Shown one piece after another: positions 50,779 to 60,064 of a DNA stretch of 64,000 nt. Under the pieces are notes generated by a model. That model searched no databases and was not told the DNA's origin. It saw nothing but the letters and a program-made list of their open reading frames with translations. The DNA lies in the NCBI GenBank assembly GCA_963665865.2, contig CAXXWF010000001.1:310001-374000 (forward strand), in the 5' to 3' direction. The DNA is from PHAA01 sp963665865 (GTDB taxonomy: Bacteria; Bacillota; Syntrophomonadia; Syntrophomonadales; Syntrophomonadaceae). A program made the translations under genes and the position numbers. The stretch's first letter is position 1. Each line of letters begins with the position of its first letter.

Positions 50779-51524
50779 TGGATAGACTTTTAGAAGTCAA
50801 TGACTTGACGGTTAGTTTTGATGGTTTTAAAGCCGTGAATCATCTGACAACTTCAGTAAAAACAGGAGAGATGCATTTCTTTATTGGACCCAATGGGGCC
50901 GGTAAGACTACACTACTGGACGCAATTTGCGGACGGGTCAAACCAGCGGAGGGAAATATAATTTTCAAGGATGGTAATGACGTAACTAAGCTATCAGAAC
51001 ACAAAATTGTCGAACTGGGAATCGGCAGGAAATTTCAGGTGGCTTCTGTTTTTAACGGTCTGACAATCTATGAAAATATGGAGCTGGCAGCTGGAAAGAA
51101 CCGGTCTGTTCTCTCTACCCTCTTCTCCAATCTTGGTAAGGAGTCAATGGAAAAAATTGAACAGGTGCTCAGCACCATTGGTTTATATGAAAAAAGAAAT
51201 TGGATGCCAGGTTTTTTGTCTCATGGGGAGAAACAATGGCTGGAAATAGGAATGCTTCTCGTGCAACAGCCGGAAATTATGCTCCTGGATGAACCAGTAG
51301 CGGGCATGGGAAGAGTGGAAACAGAAAAGACCGGTGAACTTCTCAAAGAAATCTCCAAGGAATGCTCCGTGGTGGTTGTAGAACACGATATGGATTTCGT
51401 TCGGGAATTTGCCAGTACGGTAACAGTCCTTCATGAAGGAGCAATTCTGGATGAGGGGGAGATGGAGGATGTTCAAAATAACCCCAAAGTTATTGAGGTT
51501 TATTTGGGAAGAGGTGGTGAATAG
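50778..51524 (+). CDS. urtD: Urea ABC transporter ATP-binding protein UrtD
   Basis: The 248-residue ATPase has Walker A GPNGAGKTTLLD, the signature FLSHGEKQWLEIGM (a LSHGEKQ form, usual in UrtD/LivG) and Walker B IMLLDEPVAGMG with the switch His in VVVEHDMDFV. It is of the LivG/UrtD group and pairs with UrtE. Start overlaps urtC stop. Confidence 0.93.
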   Translation: MDRLLEVNDLTVSFDGFKAVNHLTTSVKTGEMHFFIGPNGAGKTTLLDAICGRVKPAEGNIIFKDGNDVTKLSEHKIVELGIGRKFQVASVFNGLTIYENMELAAGKNRSVLSTLFSNLGKESMEKIEQVLSTIGLYEKRNWMPGFLSHGEKQWLEIGMLLVQQPEIMLLDEPVAGMGRVETEKTGELLKEISKECSVVVVEHDMDFVREFASTVTVLHEGAILDEGEMEDVQNNPKVIEVYLGRGGE

Positions 51525-51526
51525 GG

Positions 51527-52216
51527 TTGCTTAGGGTTGGTCATTTAAGTGCCTATTATGGAGAGAGTAAAGTCCTGAATGATATATGTTTGAGGATCAA
51601 TGAGGGGCAGGTGGTTTGTCTTTTAGGCAGGAATGGGGTTGGGAAAACCACATTTTTGAAAAGCATTATGGGTCTGGTAAAGACGCCTAATGGCAGCATT
51701 TCACTCGATGCAACCGAGATAACTAAAATGCCTACTTACAGCCGGGCCTTACAAGGAATTGGATATGTACCCCAGGGCCGTGATATATTCCCCCAGCTGA
51801 GCGTTTACGAAAACTTGCTTCTGGGACTTGAGAGAAACAGAGGGGCTGTACTAGACCAAAGTATTTTTGACCTCTTCCCAGTCCTTAAAACTATGCTGAA
51901 GAGAAAAGGAGGTGATTTAAGCGGAGGCCAGCAACAGCAATTGGCAATTGCCAGGGCTCTGGTGTCAAGTCCGAAACTACTTTTACTAGATGAACCTACA
52001 GAGGGAATTCAGCCCTCAATAATTCAGGAGATTGCTAAAGTAATTAAACAGCTCCAAGGCCAGGGGAATATAAGCATGCTGATAGTTGAGCAATACATTG
52101 ATTTTGTTATGGAGGTTGCTGATTATTGTTATGTAATGGACAAGGGGAGAATCGTCATGGAGGGGGACAGCAAGAATATCGATCTCTCCAAAATGCAGGA
52201 GAAGGTAGCGTTTTAA
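51527..52216 (+). CDS. urtE: Urea ABC transporter ATP-binding protein UrtE
   Basis: The 229-residue ATPase has Walker A GRNGVGKTTFLK, signature DLSGGQQQQLAIAR and Walker B LLLLDEPTEGIQPSI, followed by VEQYIDF. This is the LivF/UrtE group. The TTG start is 3 bp after urtD with GGTGGTGAATAGGG upstream. It completes a five-component urea importer, and urease follows 57 bp later. Confidence 0.93.
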   Translation: MLRVGHLSAYYGESKVLNDICLRINEGQVVCLLGRNGVGKTTFLKSIMGLVKTPNGSISLDATEITKMPTYSRALQGIGYVPQGRDIFPQLSVYENLLLGLERNRGAVLDQSIFDLFPVLKTMLKRKGGDLSGGQQQQLAIARALVSSPKLLLLDEPTEGIQPSIIQEIAKVIKQLQGQGNISMLIVEQYIDFVMEVADYCYVMDKGRIVMEGDSKNIDLSKMQEKVAF

Positions 52217-52273
52217 AATAACTAGGAATTTACTCTGATGAGAGTGAGTTTCTTTAGAGGTAGGTGATGATTG

Positions 52274-52576
52274 GTGCACTTAACAACCAGAGAGAGTGAA
52301 AAACTGATGCTGCACTTTGCCGGAGAACTGGCTAGAAAGAGAAAAGATAGAGGACTGAAACTGAATTATCCTGAAGCAATTGCCTTGATCAGTGCAGAAT
52401 TAATGGAAGCAGCTCGAGACGGAAAAACCGTTACCGAGTTAATGCGCTTGGGAGCACAGTTCCTTACCAGGAATGACGTGATGGAAGGAGTGGATTCCAT
52501 GATTAGCGAAATTCAGATTGAAGCAACCTTCCCCGATGGGACCAAGCTGGTTACAGTCCACAACCCCATACGCTGA
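52274..52576 (+). CDS. ureA: Urease gamma subunit
   Basis: The 100-residue chain starts HLTTRESEKLMLHFAGELA and has ALISAELMEAARDGKTV and LMRLGAQFLTRNDVMEGV, as in UreA. GTG 52274 gives the standard length, with AGGTGATGATTG upstream; a TTG 3 bases earlier is the longer option. It assembles with UreB and UreC into the nickel urease. Confidence 0.95.
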   Translation: MHLTTRESEKLMLHFAGELARKRKDRGLKLNYPEAIALISAELMEAARDGKTVTELMRLGAQFLTRNDVMEGVDSMISEIQIEATFPDGTKLVTVHNPIR

Positions 52577-52618
52577 GATGTAATGGAATAGACTCTTAAG
52601 AGGGAGGGGAAAAGCTTA

Positions 52619-52990
52619 ATGATACCGGGAGAATTTTTCATTCATAATGAATTTATCATCTTGAACAGTAACCGCGATAAAATCCAACTCCAGGTTGCCA
52701 ATACTGGAGACAGACCTGTTCAGATAGGATCACATTTTCATTTTTTCGAAGTAAATAAATGTCTGTTGTTTGCGAGAAATAAGGCATTCGGTATGAGACT
52801 TAACATTCCTTCAGGAACAACGGTCAGATTTGAACCAGGGGAAGAGAAGGAGATCGAGCTAGTTTCCATTGGAGGAGAAAAGATTATTCACGGTTTGAAT
52901 GATCTGACAGCAGGAAGCGTAAATGACAAGGAGACATTTATGAATGCTGTTTTGAAGTCTAAAAATTTAGGATTCAAAGGAGTTGAATGA
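52619..52990 (+). CDS. ureB: Urease beta subunit
   Basis: The 123-residue protein has the UreB motifs: MIPGEFFIHNEFIILN, ANTGDRPVQIGSHFHFFEVN and a GMRLNIPSGTTVRFEPGEEK jelly-roll edge. It is about 15-20 residues longer than the shortest bacterial UreB, with an Asn/Lys-rich tail. Ribosome binding site GAGGGAGGGG precedes the ATG. It stops 4 bp before ureC. Confidence 0.95.
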   Translation: MIPGEFFIHNEFIILNSNRDKIQLQVANTGDRPVQIGSHFHFFEVNKCLLFARNKAFGMRLNIPSGTTVRFEPGEEKEIELVSIGGEKIIHGLNDLTAGSVNDKETFMNAVLKSKNLGFKGVE

Positions 52991-52994
52991 TCAC

Positions 52995-54713
52995 ATGAGC
53001 TATAAAATGCCGGGCAGGGAATACGCCGGTATGTATGGACCTACCAAAGGAGATTGTATAAGGCTGGCGGATACAGATTTAATTATCGAAATTGAACACG
53101 ATTTTGCATTTTATGGAGATGAATCCAAGTTTGGAGGAGGCAAGTCGATTCGCGATGGCATGGGCCAATCCTCCTCCATTTCACGACAGAACGGCGCACT
53201 TGATTTGGTGATTACTAATGCAGTTGTAGTTGATGCATTAAGGATTGTGAAGGGTGATATTGGGATCAGAAACGGGAAGATTGTTGGGATCGGCAAGGCT
53301 GGAAATCCTGGTCTGATGGATGGGGTTGGACCTGATCTGGTCATTGGTGCGGCAACCGAGGTCATCGCCGGTGAAGGGCTTATCGCTACACCCGGTGGAA
53401 TTGACACCCATATTCATTTTATCTGTCCCCAGCAGATTGAAACAGCATTATTTAGTGGAGTTACAACGATGATTGGTGGTGGGACAGGACCAGCCGACGG
53501 AACCAACGCCACCACCTGTACCCCGGGGGCTTTCAATATCCAGCGCATGTTGGAGGCTGCGGATAGCTTCCCTATGAATCTAGGTTTTCTTGGTAAAGGA
53601 AATGCTTCTTTTGAACAACCTCTGATTGAGCAGGTTGAGGCAGGGGCGATCGGCCTCAAATTGCATGAAGACTGGGGAACAACTCCCAAGGCAATAGATA
53701 CATGCCTGAAAGTGGCTGACGCATTTGATGTACAGGTGGCAATCCACACCGATACCCTCAATGAAGCAGGATTTGTAGAGGATACGATAAAGGCCATTAA
53801 TGGAAGAACCATTCATACCTTCCATACCGAAGGTGCCGGTGGCGGACATGCACCTGACATAATCAAGATTGCCTCTCTTTTAAACGTATTGCCGTCTTCT
53901 ACTAACCCAACTATGCCGTTTACGGTGAATACTATTGATGAACATTTAGATATGCTGATGGTGTGTCATCATCTGGATAGCAAAGTACGTGAGGATGTTG
54001 CTTTTGCTGATTCAAGAATTAGGCCTGAAACCATAGCGGCGGAGGACATTCTCCACGATATGGGGGTTTTTAGCATGATGAGTTCGGATTCCCAGGCTAT
54101 GGGCAGGGTTGGAGAGGTTATTATGAGGACCTGGCAAGCTGCTGATAAAATGAAGAAACAACGAGGCTTCTTAGGGGGGGATACTGCTAAGAATGATAAT
54201 TTCCGAGTGAAGAGGTATGTTGCCAAATACACCATCAACCCCGCGATAACCCATGGGATATCATCATATGTGGGTTCCCTGGAGAAAGGTAAAATGGCAG
54301 ATATCGTTCTATGGAAACCTGCTATGTTCGGGGTTAAACCTGAGATGATTATAAAGGGAGGATTCATCATTGCCAGCAAGATGGGCGATGCCAATGCATC
54401 TATCCCCACCCCCCAGCCGGTTATTTATCGCAATATGTTTGGTGCTTTTGGCGGAGCAAAGTATAATACCTGCCTTACATTTGTTTCCCAGGCGTCTATG
54501 GAGAATGGCTCCATAGAAAAATTGAAGCTTCATAAAAGGATTGCTCCGGTTTCAGGTTGTAGACTAGTAACCAAAAAAGACATGGTTTTAAATGATGCCA
54601 CCCCGGTCATAGAAGTTGACCCTGAGACTTATGAAGTAAATGTAGATGGAAATCATTTGACATGTGAGCCTCTCGCTACCCTTTCCCTGGCTCAGAGGTA
54701 CTTCCTGTTTTAA
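52995..54713 (+). CDS. ureC: Urease alpha (catalytic) subunit
   Basis: The 572-residue subunit keeps all nickel-site residues: the HIH pair in GIDTHIHFICP, the carbamylated Lys in GAIGLKLHEDWG, His in VAIHTDTLNEAG and HTEGAGGGHAPD, the flap VCHHLD Cys/His, and Asp in SSDSQAMGRVGEV. It hydrolyses urea to ammonia and carbamate. ATG 52995 fits the standard YKMPGREYAGMYGPTKGD start. The gene is in the order ureABCEFGD with no insertions. Confidence 0.97.
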   Translation: MSYKMPGREYAGMYGPTKGDCIRLADTDLIIEIEHDFAFYGDESKFGGGKSIRDGMGQSSSISRQNGALDLVITNAVVVDALRIVKGDIGIRNGKIVGIGKAGNPGLMDGVGPDLVIGAATEVIAGEGLIATPGGIDTHIHFICPQQIETALFSGVTTMIGGGTGPADGTNATTCTPGAFNIQRMLEAADSFPMNLGFLGKGNASFEQPLIEQVEAGAIGLKLHEDWGTTPKAIDTCLKVADAFDVQVAIHTDTLNEAGFVEDTIKAINGRTIHTFHTEGAGGGHAPDIIKIASLLNVLPSSTNPTMPFTVNTIDEHLDMLMVCHHLDSKVREDVAFADSRIRPETIAAEDILHDMGVFSMMSSDSQAMGRVGEVIMRTWQAADKMKKQRGFLGGDTAKNDNFRVKRYVAKYTINPAITHGISSYVGSLEKGKMADIVLWKPAMFGVKPEMIIKGGFIIASKMGDANASIPTPQPVIYRNMFGAFGGAKYNTCLTFVSQASMENGSIEKLKLHKRIAPVSGCRLVTKKDMVLNDATPVIEVDPETYEVNVDGNHLTCEPLATLSLAQRYFLF

Positions 54714-54735
54714 AACTAATGATAGAGAGGTATAT

Positions 54736-55191
54736 ATGATTATTGAAAAGATAGTGGGCAATATTAGCGATCCGGATAGTAAGCGAAAGGACTTGGTTGA
54801 TTATGTTTCTGTTGAGTGGTATGAAGTGCAGAATTCAATTCTGCACAAGATAAGCAGAAACGGTATGGAAGTCGGAATACGAAACCATGAGAGAGTCGCT
54901 CTACGAGATGGGGATATATTATGGCAAGATGATAAAAAGGTTTTGTTGGTTGAAATATCTGAATGTGATTGTATTGCCCTCCGACCTACAACCATGCTCG
55001 AAATGGGAAAAGCCTGTTATGAGATTGGAAACCGACATTCTCCCATATTCATTGAGGATGGTGAGGTGCTAACGCCTTATGACGCACCACTTATGACCGC
55101 ACTTTCAAAGTGCGGGTTTTTGCCCTGTTTGAAAAGTGCTAAGTTAACCGTGCCTTTAGGGGGACATGCAGATGGACACTCCCATCACTGA
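54736..55191 (+). CDS. ureE: Urease accessory protein UreE (nickel chaperone)
   Basis: The 151-residue protein has the peptide-binding N-terminal domain and the metal-binding second domain with EIGNRHSPIF, the conserved site, and a His-rich tail (GGHADGHSHH). It delivers nickel to the UreDFG complex. ATG 54736 follows GAGAGGTATAT; a longer frame inside ureC is ignored. Its last 20 bp overlap ureF. Confidence 0.92.
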   Translation: MIIEKIVGNISDPDSKRKDLVDYVSVEWYEVQNSILHKISRNGMEVGIRNHERVALRDGDILWQDDKKVLLVEISECDCIALRPTTMLEMGKACYEIGNRHSPIFIEDGEVLTPYDAPLMTALSKCGFLPCLKSAKLTVPLGGHADGHSHH

Positions 55192-55885
55192 GATGACAAC
55201 AAATCCTATTTTTTATCTGCTGCAAATCTCAGATTCGTTCTTGCCCATCGGTGGATATACCCAGTCATTTGGTTTGGAGACCTATGTTCAGAAGGGAATT
55301 GTGCATAATTCTGATACGGCACAGAAGTACCTTGAGAGCTACCTTTTGAATAATTTTCTTTACAATGATTTACTGGCGGTTAAACTTACCTGGGAATATG
55401 TCCAAGAAGAGAACCTGGAAGCAATTTGCAATCTAGCTAAGATTCTTTCCGCAGCGAAATCTCCCCGGGAAATAAGAACCGCCAGCATTAAGTTAGGAAC
55501 TCGCTTGGCGAAGATTGTGGGAACAGTTCTGGGGGAAAATCATTTTTTTGCGTCTTTTATGCAATTGGTAAAGAATGATGAATGCAAAGGACATTACAGC
55601 GTGATCTATGGCATGACTGCCAAGCTATTCAATATTCAACAAAATGATGCCCTGTCAGCAATTATTTATAATACTGCCTCATCCATTATCAATAATTGCG
55701 GCAAGCTTGTACCCCTAAGTCAGAAAGATGGCCAGGACATACTGTTCACAACGCAGGTGATTTTCCATCAGCTCATTGATAAGGTTAAGGTTTTAAATGA
55801 AGATAGTATTGGTATATGTGGGCTTGGATTTGATTTGAGAGCTATGCAGCATGAAAGGCTTTATACCAGATTATATATTTCATAG
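55172..55885 (+). CDS. ureF: Urease accessory protein UreF
   Basis: The 237-residue helical protein has the UreF opening LLQISDSFLPIGGYTQSFGLET, and the C-terminal KLVPLSQKDGQDILF and FDLRAMQHERLYTRLY. It works with UreD and UreG to insert nickel. ATG 55172, 8 bases after GGGGG, is preferred over ATG 55166. Confidence 0.92.
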   Translation: MDTPITEMTTNPIFYLLQISDSFLPIGGYTQSFGLETYVQKGIVHNSDTAQKYLESYLLNNFLYNDLLAVKLTWEYVQEENLEAICNLAKILSAAKSPREIRTASIKLGTRLAKIVGTVLGENHFFASFMQLVKNDECKGHYSVIYGMTAKLFNIQQNDALSAIIYNTASSIINNCGKLVPLSQKDGQDILFTTQVIFHQLIDKVKVLNEDSIGICGLGFDLRAMQHERLYTRLYIS

Positions 55886-55903
55886 TGATGAGGAGGAATA
55901 TTA

Positions 55904-56512
55904 ATGAGTTATGTAAAGATCGGTGTGGGAGGACCAGTTGGCTCAGGGAAGACCGCACTTATTGAGCGATTAACCAGGATTTTGGCAGAGACCTATAGTA
56001 TCGGTGTTATTACAAATGATATCTATACTAAGGAGGATGCGGAGTTCTTGATGAAAAACAGTATACTTCCAGCTGAAAGGATTATTGGAGTTGAAACAGG
56101 CGGATGCCCGCATACGGCGATTCGTGAAGATGCTTCCATGAACTTGGAAGCAGTTGATGAAATGATAAAAAGCTTTCCGGATATACAAATTATTTTTATA
56201 GAAAGTGGTGGCGATAATCTATCTGCAACCTTTAGTCCTGACCTGGCTGATGCATCCATTTATGTTATTGACGTTGCTGAAGGAGATAAAATACCACGTA
56301 AAGGCGGGCCAGGAGTTACCCGCTCAAATCTATTGGTAATAAACAAAATTGATTTGGCGCCGTACGTAGGAGCAAGTCTTGAGGTTATGGATAGGGACTC
56401 TAAATTGATGAGGGGTGAAAAGCCTTTTGTTTTTACTAACCTTAATACCAATGAAGGTCTTGATGAAGTCGTTCAATGGATAAAACATAACGTACTCTTG
56501 GAAGGTTTATGA
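55904..56512 (+). CDS. ureG: Urease accessory GTPase UreG
   Basis: The 202-residue P-loop GTPase has GGPVGSGKTALIERLTR, the metal-binding GGCPHTAIRED and the NKIDLAPYVGA guanine motif. It powers nickel insertion. The ATG follows GAGGAGGAATATTA. UreD starts 2 bp after its stop. Confidence 0.96.
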   Translation: MSYVKIGVGGPVGSGKTALIERLTRILAETYSIGVITNDIYTKEDAEFLMKNSILPAERIIGVETGGCPHTAIREDASMNLEAVDEMIKSFPDIQIIFIESGGDNLSATFSPDLADASIYVIDVAEGDKIPRKGGPGVTRSNLLVINKIDLAPYVGASLEVMDRDSKLMRGEKPFVFTNLNTNEGLDEVVQWIKHNVLLEGL

Positions 56513-56513
56513 T

Positions 56514-57308
56514 ATGTCCAATAGCTTTGGAAGAGACAGTGAATTATACATTAAGGCTAAAGCAGTGGACGGAATTACCATACTTGCAGATTCCTTTTTT
56601 ACTGCGCCATACAAGATTGCCAAACCATTCTTTAATGAGACTAACCGCATTTTGAATATTGTATTAATGTCTGCCTCTGCGGGTATTATGGAAGAAGATT
56701 GTTACCGAATCGAAGTTCACCTAGGACCTGGTTCAAAGGTAGCTTTACATGGACAGTCATATAATAAGATTCACCGTATGAAGCAAGGACATGCCACTCA
56801 GTTTAATACATTTATATTAGATGATGGTGCGTTTTTTGATTATGTCCAAAAACCAACGATACCGTTTGCGGATTCCCGCTTTGGTTCAACTTCAGAATGT
56901 TATTTGCACAATAATTCTGCATTTTTATACTCGGAAGTTCTGGCTTGTGGCAGGGAAAAGATGGGTGAACGTTTTGCTTTCAAAGAATATAAGAATTGTT
57001 GTCGAGTCTATTATCATGGAGAAATAATATTCTTGGATAACCAATTGTATCTTCCATCTTATCAAATTCTTGATGGGATTGGATTTTTTGAAGGCTATAC
57101 CCATCAGGCTACCCTGGCTTATTTTTGTGACCGTCTTGATGGTAAGTTGCTTGATGATTTATATGGTATTTTAGCGAGTTTTCGGGGAATTGATTTCGGG
57201 CTTAGCAAGACCCATGACTTTGGTGTGATTGTGAAAATTCTTGGCAATAGTAGTGATCAGCTCGAGAAAATACTTCTATGCCTTAGAGAAAAAGTTTATG
57301 AATGGTAG
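56514..57308 (+). CDS. ureD: Urease accessory protein UreD (UreH)
   Basis: The 264-residue protein shows the UreD scaffold features: VDGITILADSFFTAPYKIAKPF, YNKIHRMKQGHATQFNTF and FADSRFGSTSECYLHN. It bridges apo-urease with UreF/UreG. It is last in the cluster, whereas many operons put ureD first. No clear terminator follows; the next 480 bp hold a decayed gene. Confidence 0.9.
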   Translation: MSNSFGRDSELYIKAKAVDGITILADSFFTAPYKIAKPFFNETNRILNIVLMSASAGIMEEDCYRIEVHLGPGSKVALHGQSYNKIHRMKQGHATQFNTFILDDGAFFDYVQKPTIPFADSRFGSTSECYLHNNSAFLYSEVLACGREKMGERFAFKEYKNCCRVYYHGEIIFLDNQLYLPSYQILDGIGFFEGYTHQATLAYFCDRLDGKLLDDLYGILASFRGIDFGLSKTHDFGVIVKILGNSSDQLEKILLCLREKVYEW

Positions 57309-57422
57309 GACTGTGTTTCAGTAAAATGATAACATGTCTTTATTTATCTCCGCCATAATGCCAGACATTGCGTTTTGAGATGATCCGCTGCTTTGGTGTA
57401 CTTTATAATTTTCTCCTACTAG

Positions 57423-57565
57423 TTAGAAGCGGTTATCAATTAACCGGTATTGATCACTGAGAACTATCATGCCCACATCCTTAAAACACCGGATAATCCC
57501 TTTCCCATGCCCATCATGATTCCCCAAAACCATGTAGTTTTCCAACCGCGACTTCAACTGAAGTG
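57423..57565 (-). pseudogene. Remnant of a YkuE/YaeI-like metallophosphoesterase
   Basis: The minus strand reads KSRLENYMVLGNHDGHGKGI then IRCFKDVGMIVLSDQYRLID and NRF before TAA. GNHDGHG is the metal motif of calcineurin-type phosphoesterases. Further upstream (to about 57665) a second frame gives GPFPMSARLVRAVLETMIK, likely the same gene before frameshifts. No intact start or other motifs remain. Confidence 0.65.
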
Positions 57566-57804
57566 AAGTATAGCGAATTGCCTTCCCCCTGGCTTATCTT
57601 ACTTAATCATGGTCTCTAAAACTGCCCTGACTAAACGGGCAGACATAGGAAAAGGTCCCTTGTCGGGTAACAAACGTAATGGTACAATATGGAAATGTAA
57701 GAGGGCGAAATAAAATGCTCTGAAGGCTAGCATAAGGCTTAACCGCTATCCTCTTGAGGAGCATCTGCTTGTTTCAAAGCCCCGTTTGTGGAGGAGTTGG
57801 GTCT

Positions 57805-58260
57805 ATGGATCATCGCGATGTTGTTAAAGAATTGACACCTTGTGGTCTGGATTGTGGTCGATGTGCCGATTTCAAGGATGGGGAAATCAGTGATTTGAGC
57901 ACAAAAATGATCGAGCTGTTGGGAAACTATAAAAGGGTTGCCCAAATGAAGGCTGCAACTAAACCTGAATTTGAACACTATGACGATTTCTTAGCAATTT
58001 TACAATCATTTGCACAAGCCTCATGCAGCGGATGCCGGCTTGAAGAATCAGTGAAATTGATGTCCTGCCCTATAGATTGTCCCTTAAAAAACTGCTCTGC
58101 CAAAGGAGTTGACTTCTGTTTTCAATGCCAGGATTACCCCTGTGAAAACTTATCAACCCCTGGTTTTGGGGAATGGGTGCGTCAAAGGAACGATCGGATG
58201 AAAGAAATAGGAGTAGCCGCATATATGGAAGAAAGACTTAAAGAACCTAGATACCCCTAG
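57805..58260 (+). CDS. DUF3795 cysteine-rich protein, right-cassette copy
   Basis: This 151-residue paralogue of the 38781 gene has the same cysteine clusters and no gap against it; the last 30 residues are identical. ATG 57805 follows GAGGAGTTGGGTCT. Unlike the left copy, it is followed by an MBL-fold gene and then an intact Fpg-like gene. A metallophosphoesterase remnant lies upstream on the opposite strand. Confidence 0.8.
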   Translation: MDHRDVVKELTPCGLDCGRCADFKDGEISDLSTKMIELLGNYKRVAQMKAATKPEFEHYDDFLAILQSFAQASCSGCRLEESVKLMSCPIDCPLKNCSAKGVDFCFQCQDYPCENLSTPGFGEWVRQRNDRMKEIGVAAYMEERLKEPRYP

Positions 58261-58323
58261 GTACCCCTAGGAACCTGCAGACAATTATCGTAGCAGTACA
58301 AGGTTCAGGGGCTTGAGGCTATA

Positions 58324-59109
58324 ATGGAAGAAAAATGGACCAAATGTAGAGTTTTAAGTGACCTTGTATGGATGGAGAGGGCGCTGGCCATGCAAATGTG
58401 GAAGACCAAATCAGGATACAATATTATCAGGATATTAAGCGGCCGCAGCAATGCTTTTATCATTAGTAATGGCAAGGGCTGTATAATGGTTGACAGCAGT
58501 CGCTCTAACCAGTGGAGGAAATTACGAAAGAGACTAAGACTATTACAAATTGATCACATCGACTATCTAATTTTAACCCATTCCCATTTTGACCACGCCG
58601 AAAATGCCCGGAAAATAAAAGAGGTATTCCAACCGGAAATATTGATTCATGAGAGTGAATCTGATTATTTGCGGAATGGGGATAGCCCTTTACCGCAAGG
58701 GACTATTGTCGTGACCCGCTTAATATTGAAAATTTTTGGCAACCTGCTGCAACCCAGATTGAAATATCAAGGTGTTGCGGGCGATATTAAGGTAGATTCA
58801 CGCTTGGATTTAAACCCTTGGGGCTACAATGCCTACATTATCCATACCCCCGGGCATACGCAGGGGTCTATGAGTCTGATTGTTGATGATGAAATTGCGT
58901 TGGTGGGGGACGCCATGGTGGGAGAAATAAAGACTTCTATTTTTCAACCATTTGCAGATGATATCAAAGAGGCTATCAGAAGTTGGAAAAAGCTGCTGGA
59001 TACAGAGTGTACGACCTATTTACCAGCTCATGGAGGGGCTATAAAAAGAAAATTGGTGTCAAAAGAATATGAACGGCATTGTAGAAAATATAGTATTGAG
59101 GTGTTATAA
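58324..59109 (+). CDS. MBL-fold metallo-hydrolase
   Basis: The 261-residue protein has the beta-lactamase-fold motifs LTHSHFDHAENARKIK, TPGHTQGSMSLI, GDAMVGE and the late His in YLPAHGG. This is the glyoxalase II/MBL-hydrolase type. The ATG at 58324 has GAGG nearby, but ATG 58390, 9 bases after GGAGAGG, gives a shorter start without the first 22 residues. Its stop overlaps the Fpg-like ATG (TAATG), so the two are coupled. Substrate unknown. Confidence 0.85.
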   Translation: MEEKWTKCRVLSDLVWMERALAMQMWKTKSGYNIIRILSGRSNAFIISNGKGCIMVDSSRSNQWRKLRKRLRLLQIDHIDYLILTHSHFDHAENARKIKEVFQPEILIHESESDYLRNGDSPLPQGTIVVTRLILKIFGNLLQPRLKYQGVAGDIKVDSRLDLNPWGYNAYIIHTPGHTQGSMSLIVDDEIALVGDAMVGEIKTSIFQPFADDIKEAIRSWKKLLDTECTTYLPAHGGAIKRKLVSKEYERHCRKYSIEVL

Positions 59110-59936
59110 TGCTCGAATTGCCCGAGGCCATTACTATTGCTAATCAAATAAACAAAAGTTTAGGCGGCAAAACTATTGCCAGCGTCATGGCTGCCCATAC
59201 CCCTCATAAGTTTGCCTGGTTTTATGGCGACCCACAGAAATATCACGAATTGCTGGTTGGGAAAATGATAGATGCAGCGCGGGCATATGGTGGTTTTGTG
59301 GAGATACAGGCTGAGGCGGCTGTAATATTGGTTGGTGACGGAGTTGGTCTCAGATTCCATGATAGGAATGATAAGAGACCGTTGAAACACCAACTGCTTA
59401 TTGAGTTTACGGACGGTTCCGCTCTCAGTGCCACAGTTCAGATGTACGGCGGGCTGTGGTGCTTTTCAGGAGGGGAATGGGATAATCCTTATTACAAGGC
59501 AGCCAGGGAAAAGCCGTCTCCGTTGTCCGAGGAATTTAATTGCGAATATCTTGAGGCGCTGTTGACTGCACCGGAAGTACAGAAATTGAGTGCCAAAGCT
59601 TTTTTGGCAACGGAACAACGTATACCGGGTTTGGGCAATGGTGTTTTGCAGGACATCCTGTACAACGCCCAAATACACCCTAAGAAAAAGGTAAATGCAT
59701 TTTCCGTGACTGAACGAGATATGCTTTTTAAATCGCTTAAACAAACCCTGGCAGAAATAACTGTGTACAGCGGGCGGGACACGGAAAAGGATTTGTTTGG
59801 TCGTCCCGGCGGATACATAACCAGAGCCAGCAAGAATACAGCGGGTCAGTCCTGCCCGAGCTGCGGCAAGACGATCAGGAAAGAAAGTTACATGGGCGGC
59901 AGTATTTATTACTGTGAAGGATGCCAGCCAATCTGA
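59109..59936 (+). CDS. Fpg/Nei-like DNA glycosylase homologue, catalytic Pro replaced
   Basis: The 275-residue protein keeps the Fpg fold signs: LELPEAITIANQI at the N-terminus, the helix-two-turn-helix IPGLGNGVLQDILYNAQIHPKK, and a zinc finger CPSCGKTI...YYCEGCQ. But position 2, the catalytic Pro nucleophile of Fpg/Nei (MPELPE), is Leu. The zinc-finger Arg of the GR motif is Gly (MGGSIYYC). Base excision by the usual mechanism is therefore doubtful, while DNA binding could remain. Translation is coupled to the upstream MBL gene. Confidence 0.85.
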   Translation: MLELPEAITIANQINKSLGGKTIASVMAAHTPHKFAWFYGDPQKYHELLVGKMIDAARAYGGFVEIQAEAAVILVGDGVGLRFHDRNDKRPLKHQLLIEFTDGSALSATVQMYGGLWCFSGGEWDNPYYKAAREKPSPLSEEFNCEYLEALLTAPEVQKLSAKAFLATEQRIPGLGNGVLQDILYNAQIHPKKKVNAFSVTERDMLFKSLKQTLAEITVYSGRDTEKDLFGRPGGYITRASKNTAGQSCPSCGKTIRKESYMGGSIYYCEGCQPI

Positions 59937-60064
59937 AAACAAACTCACATTTTATGTTTTATGAATCATATCGATTTCACTTATCAAATTTAAAATAATT
60001 ATTCGCATAGTATATTTGGTTTGAAAATATATTCTTGCAACAAGTAATAAGAAGGGGCGATGAA

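Noticed and set aside
59109..59936. Call as active MutM (8-oxoguanine glycosylase)
   Set aside because: The N-terminal proline nucleophile and the zinc-finger arginine are replaced.
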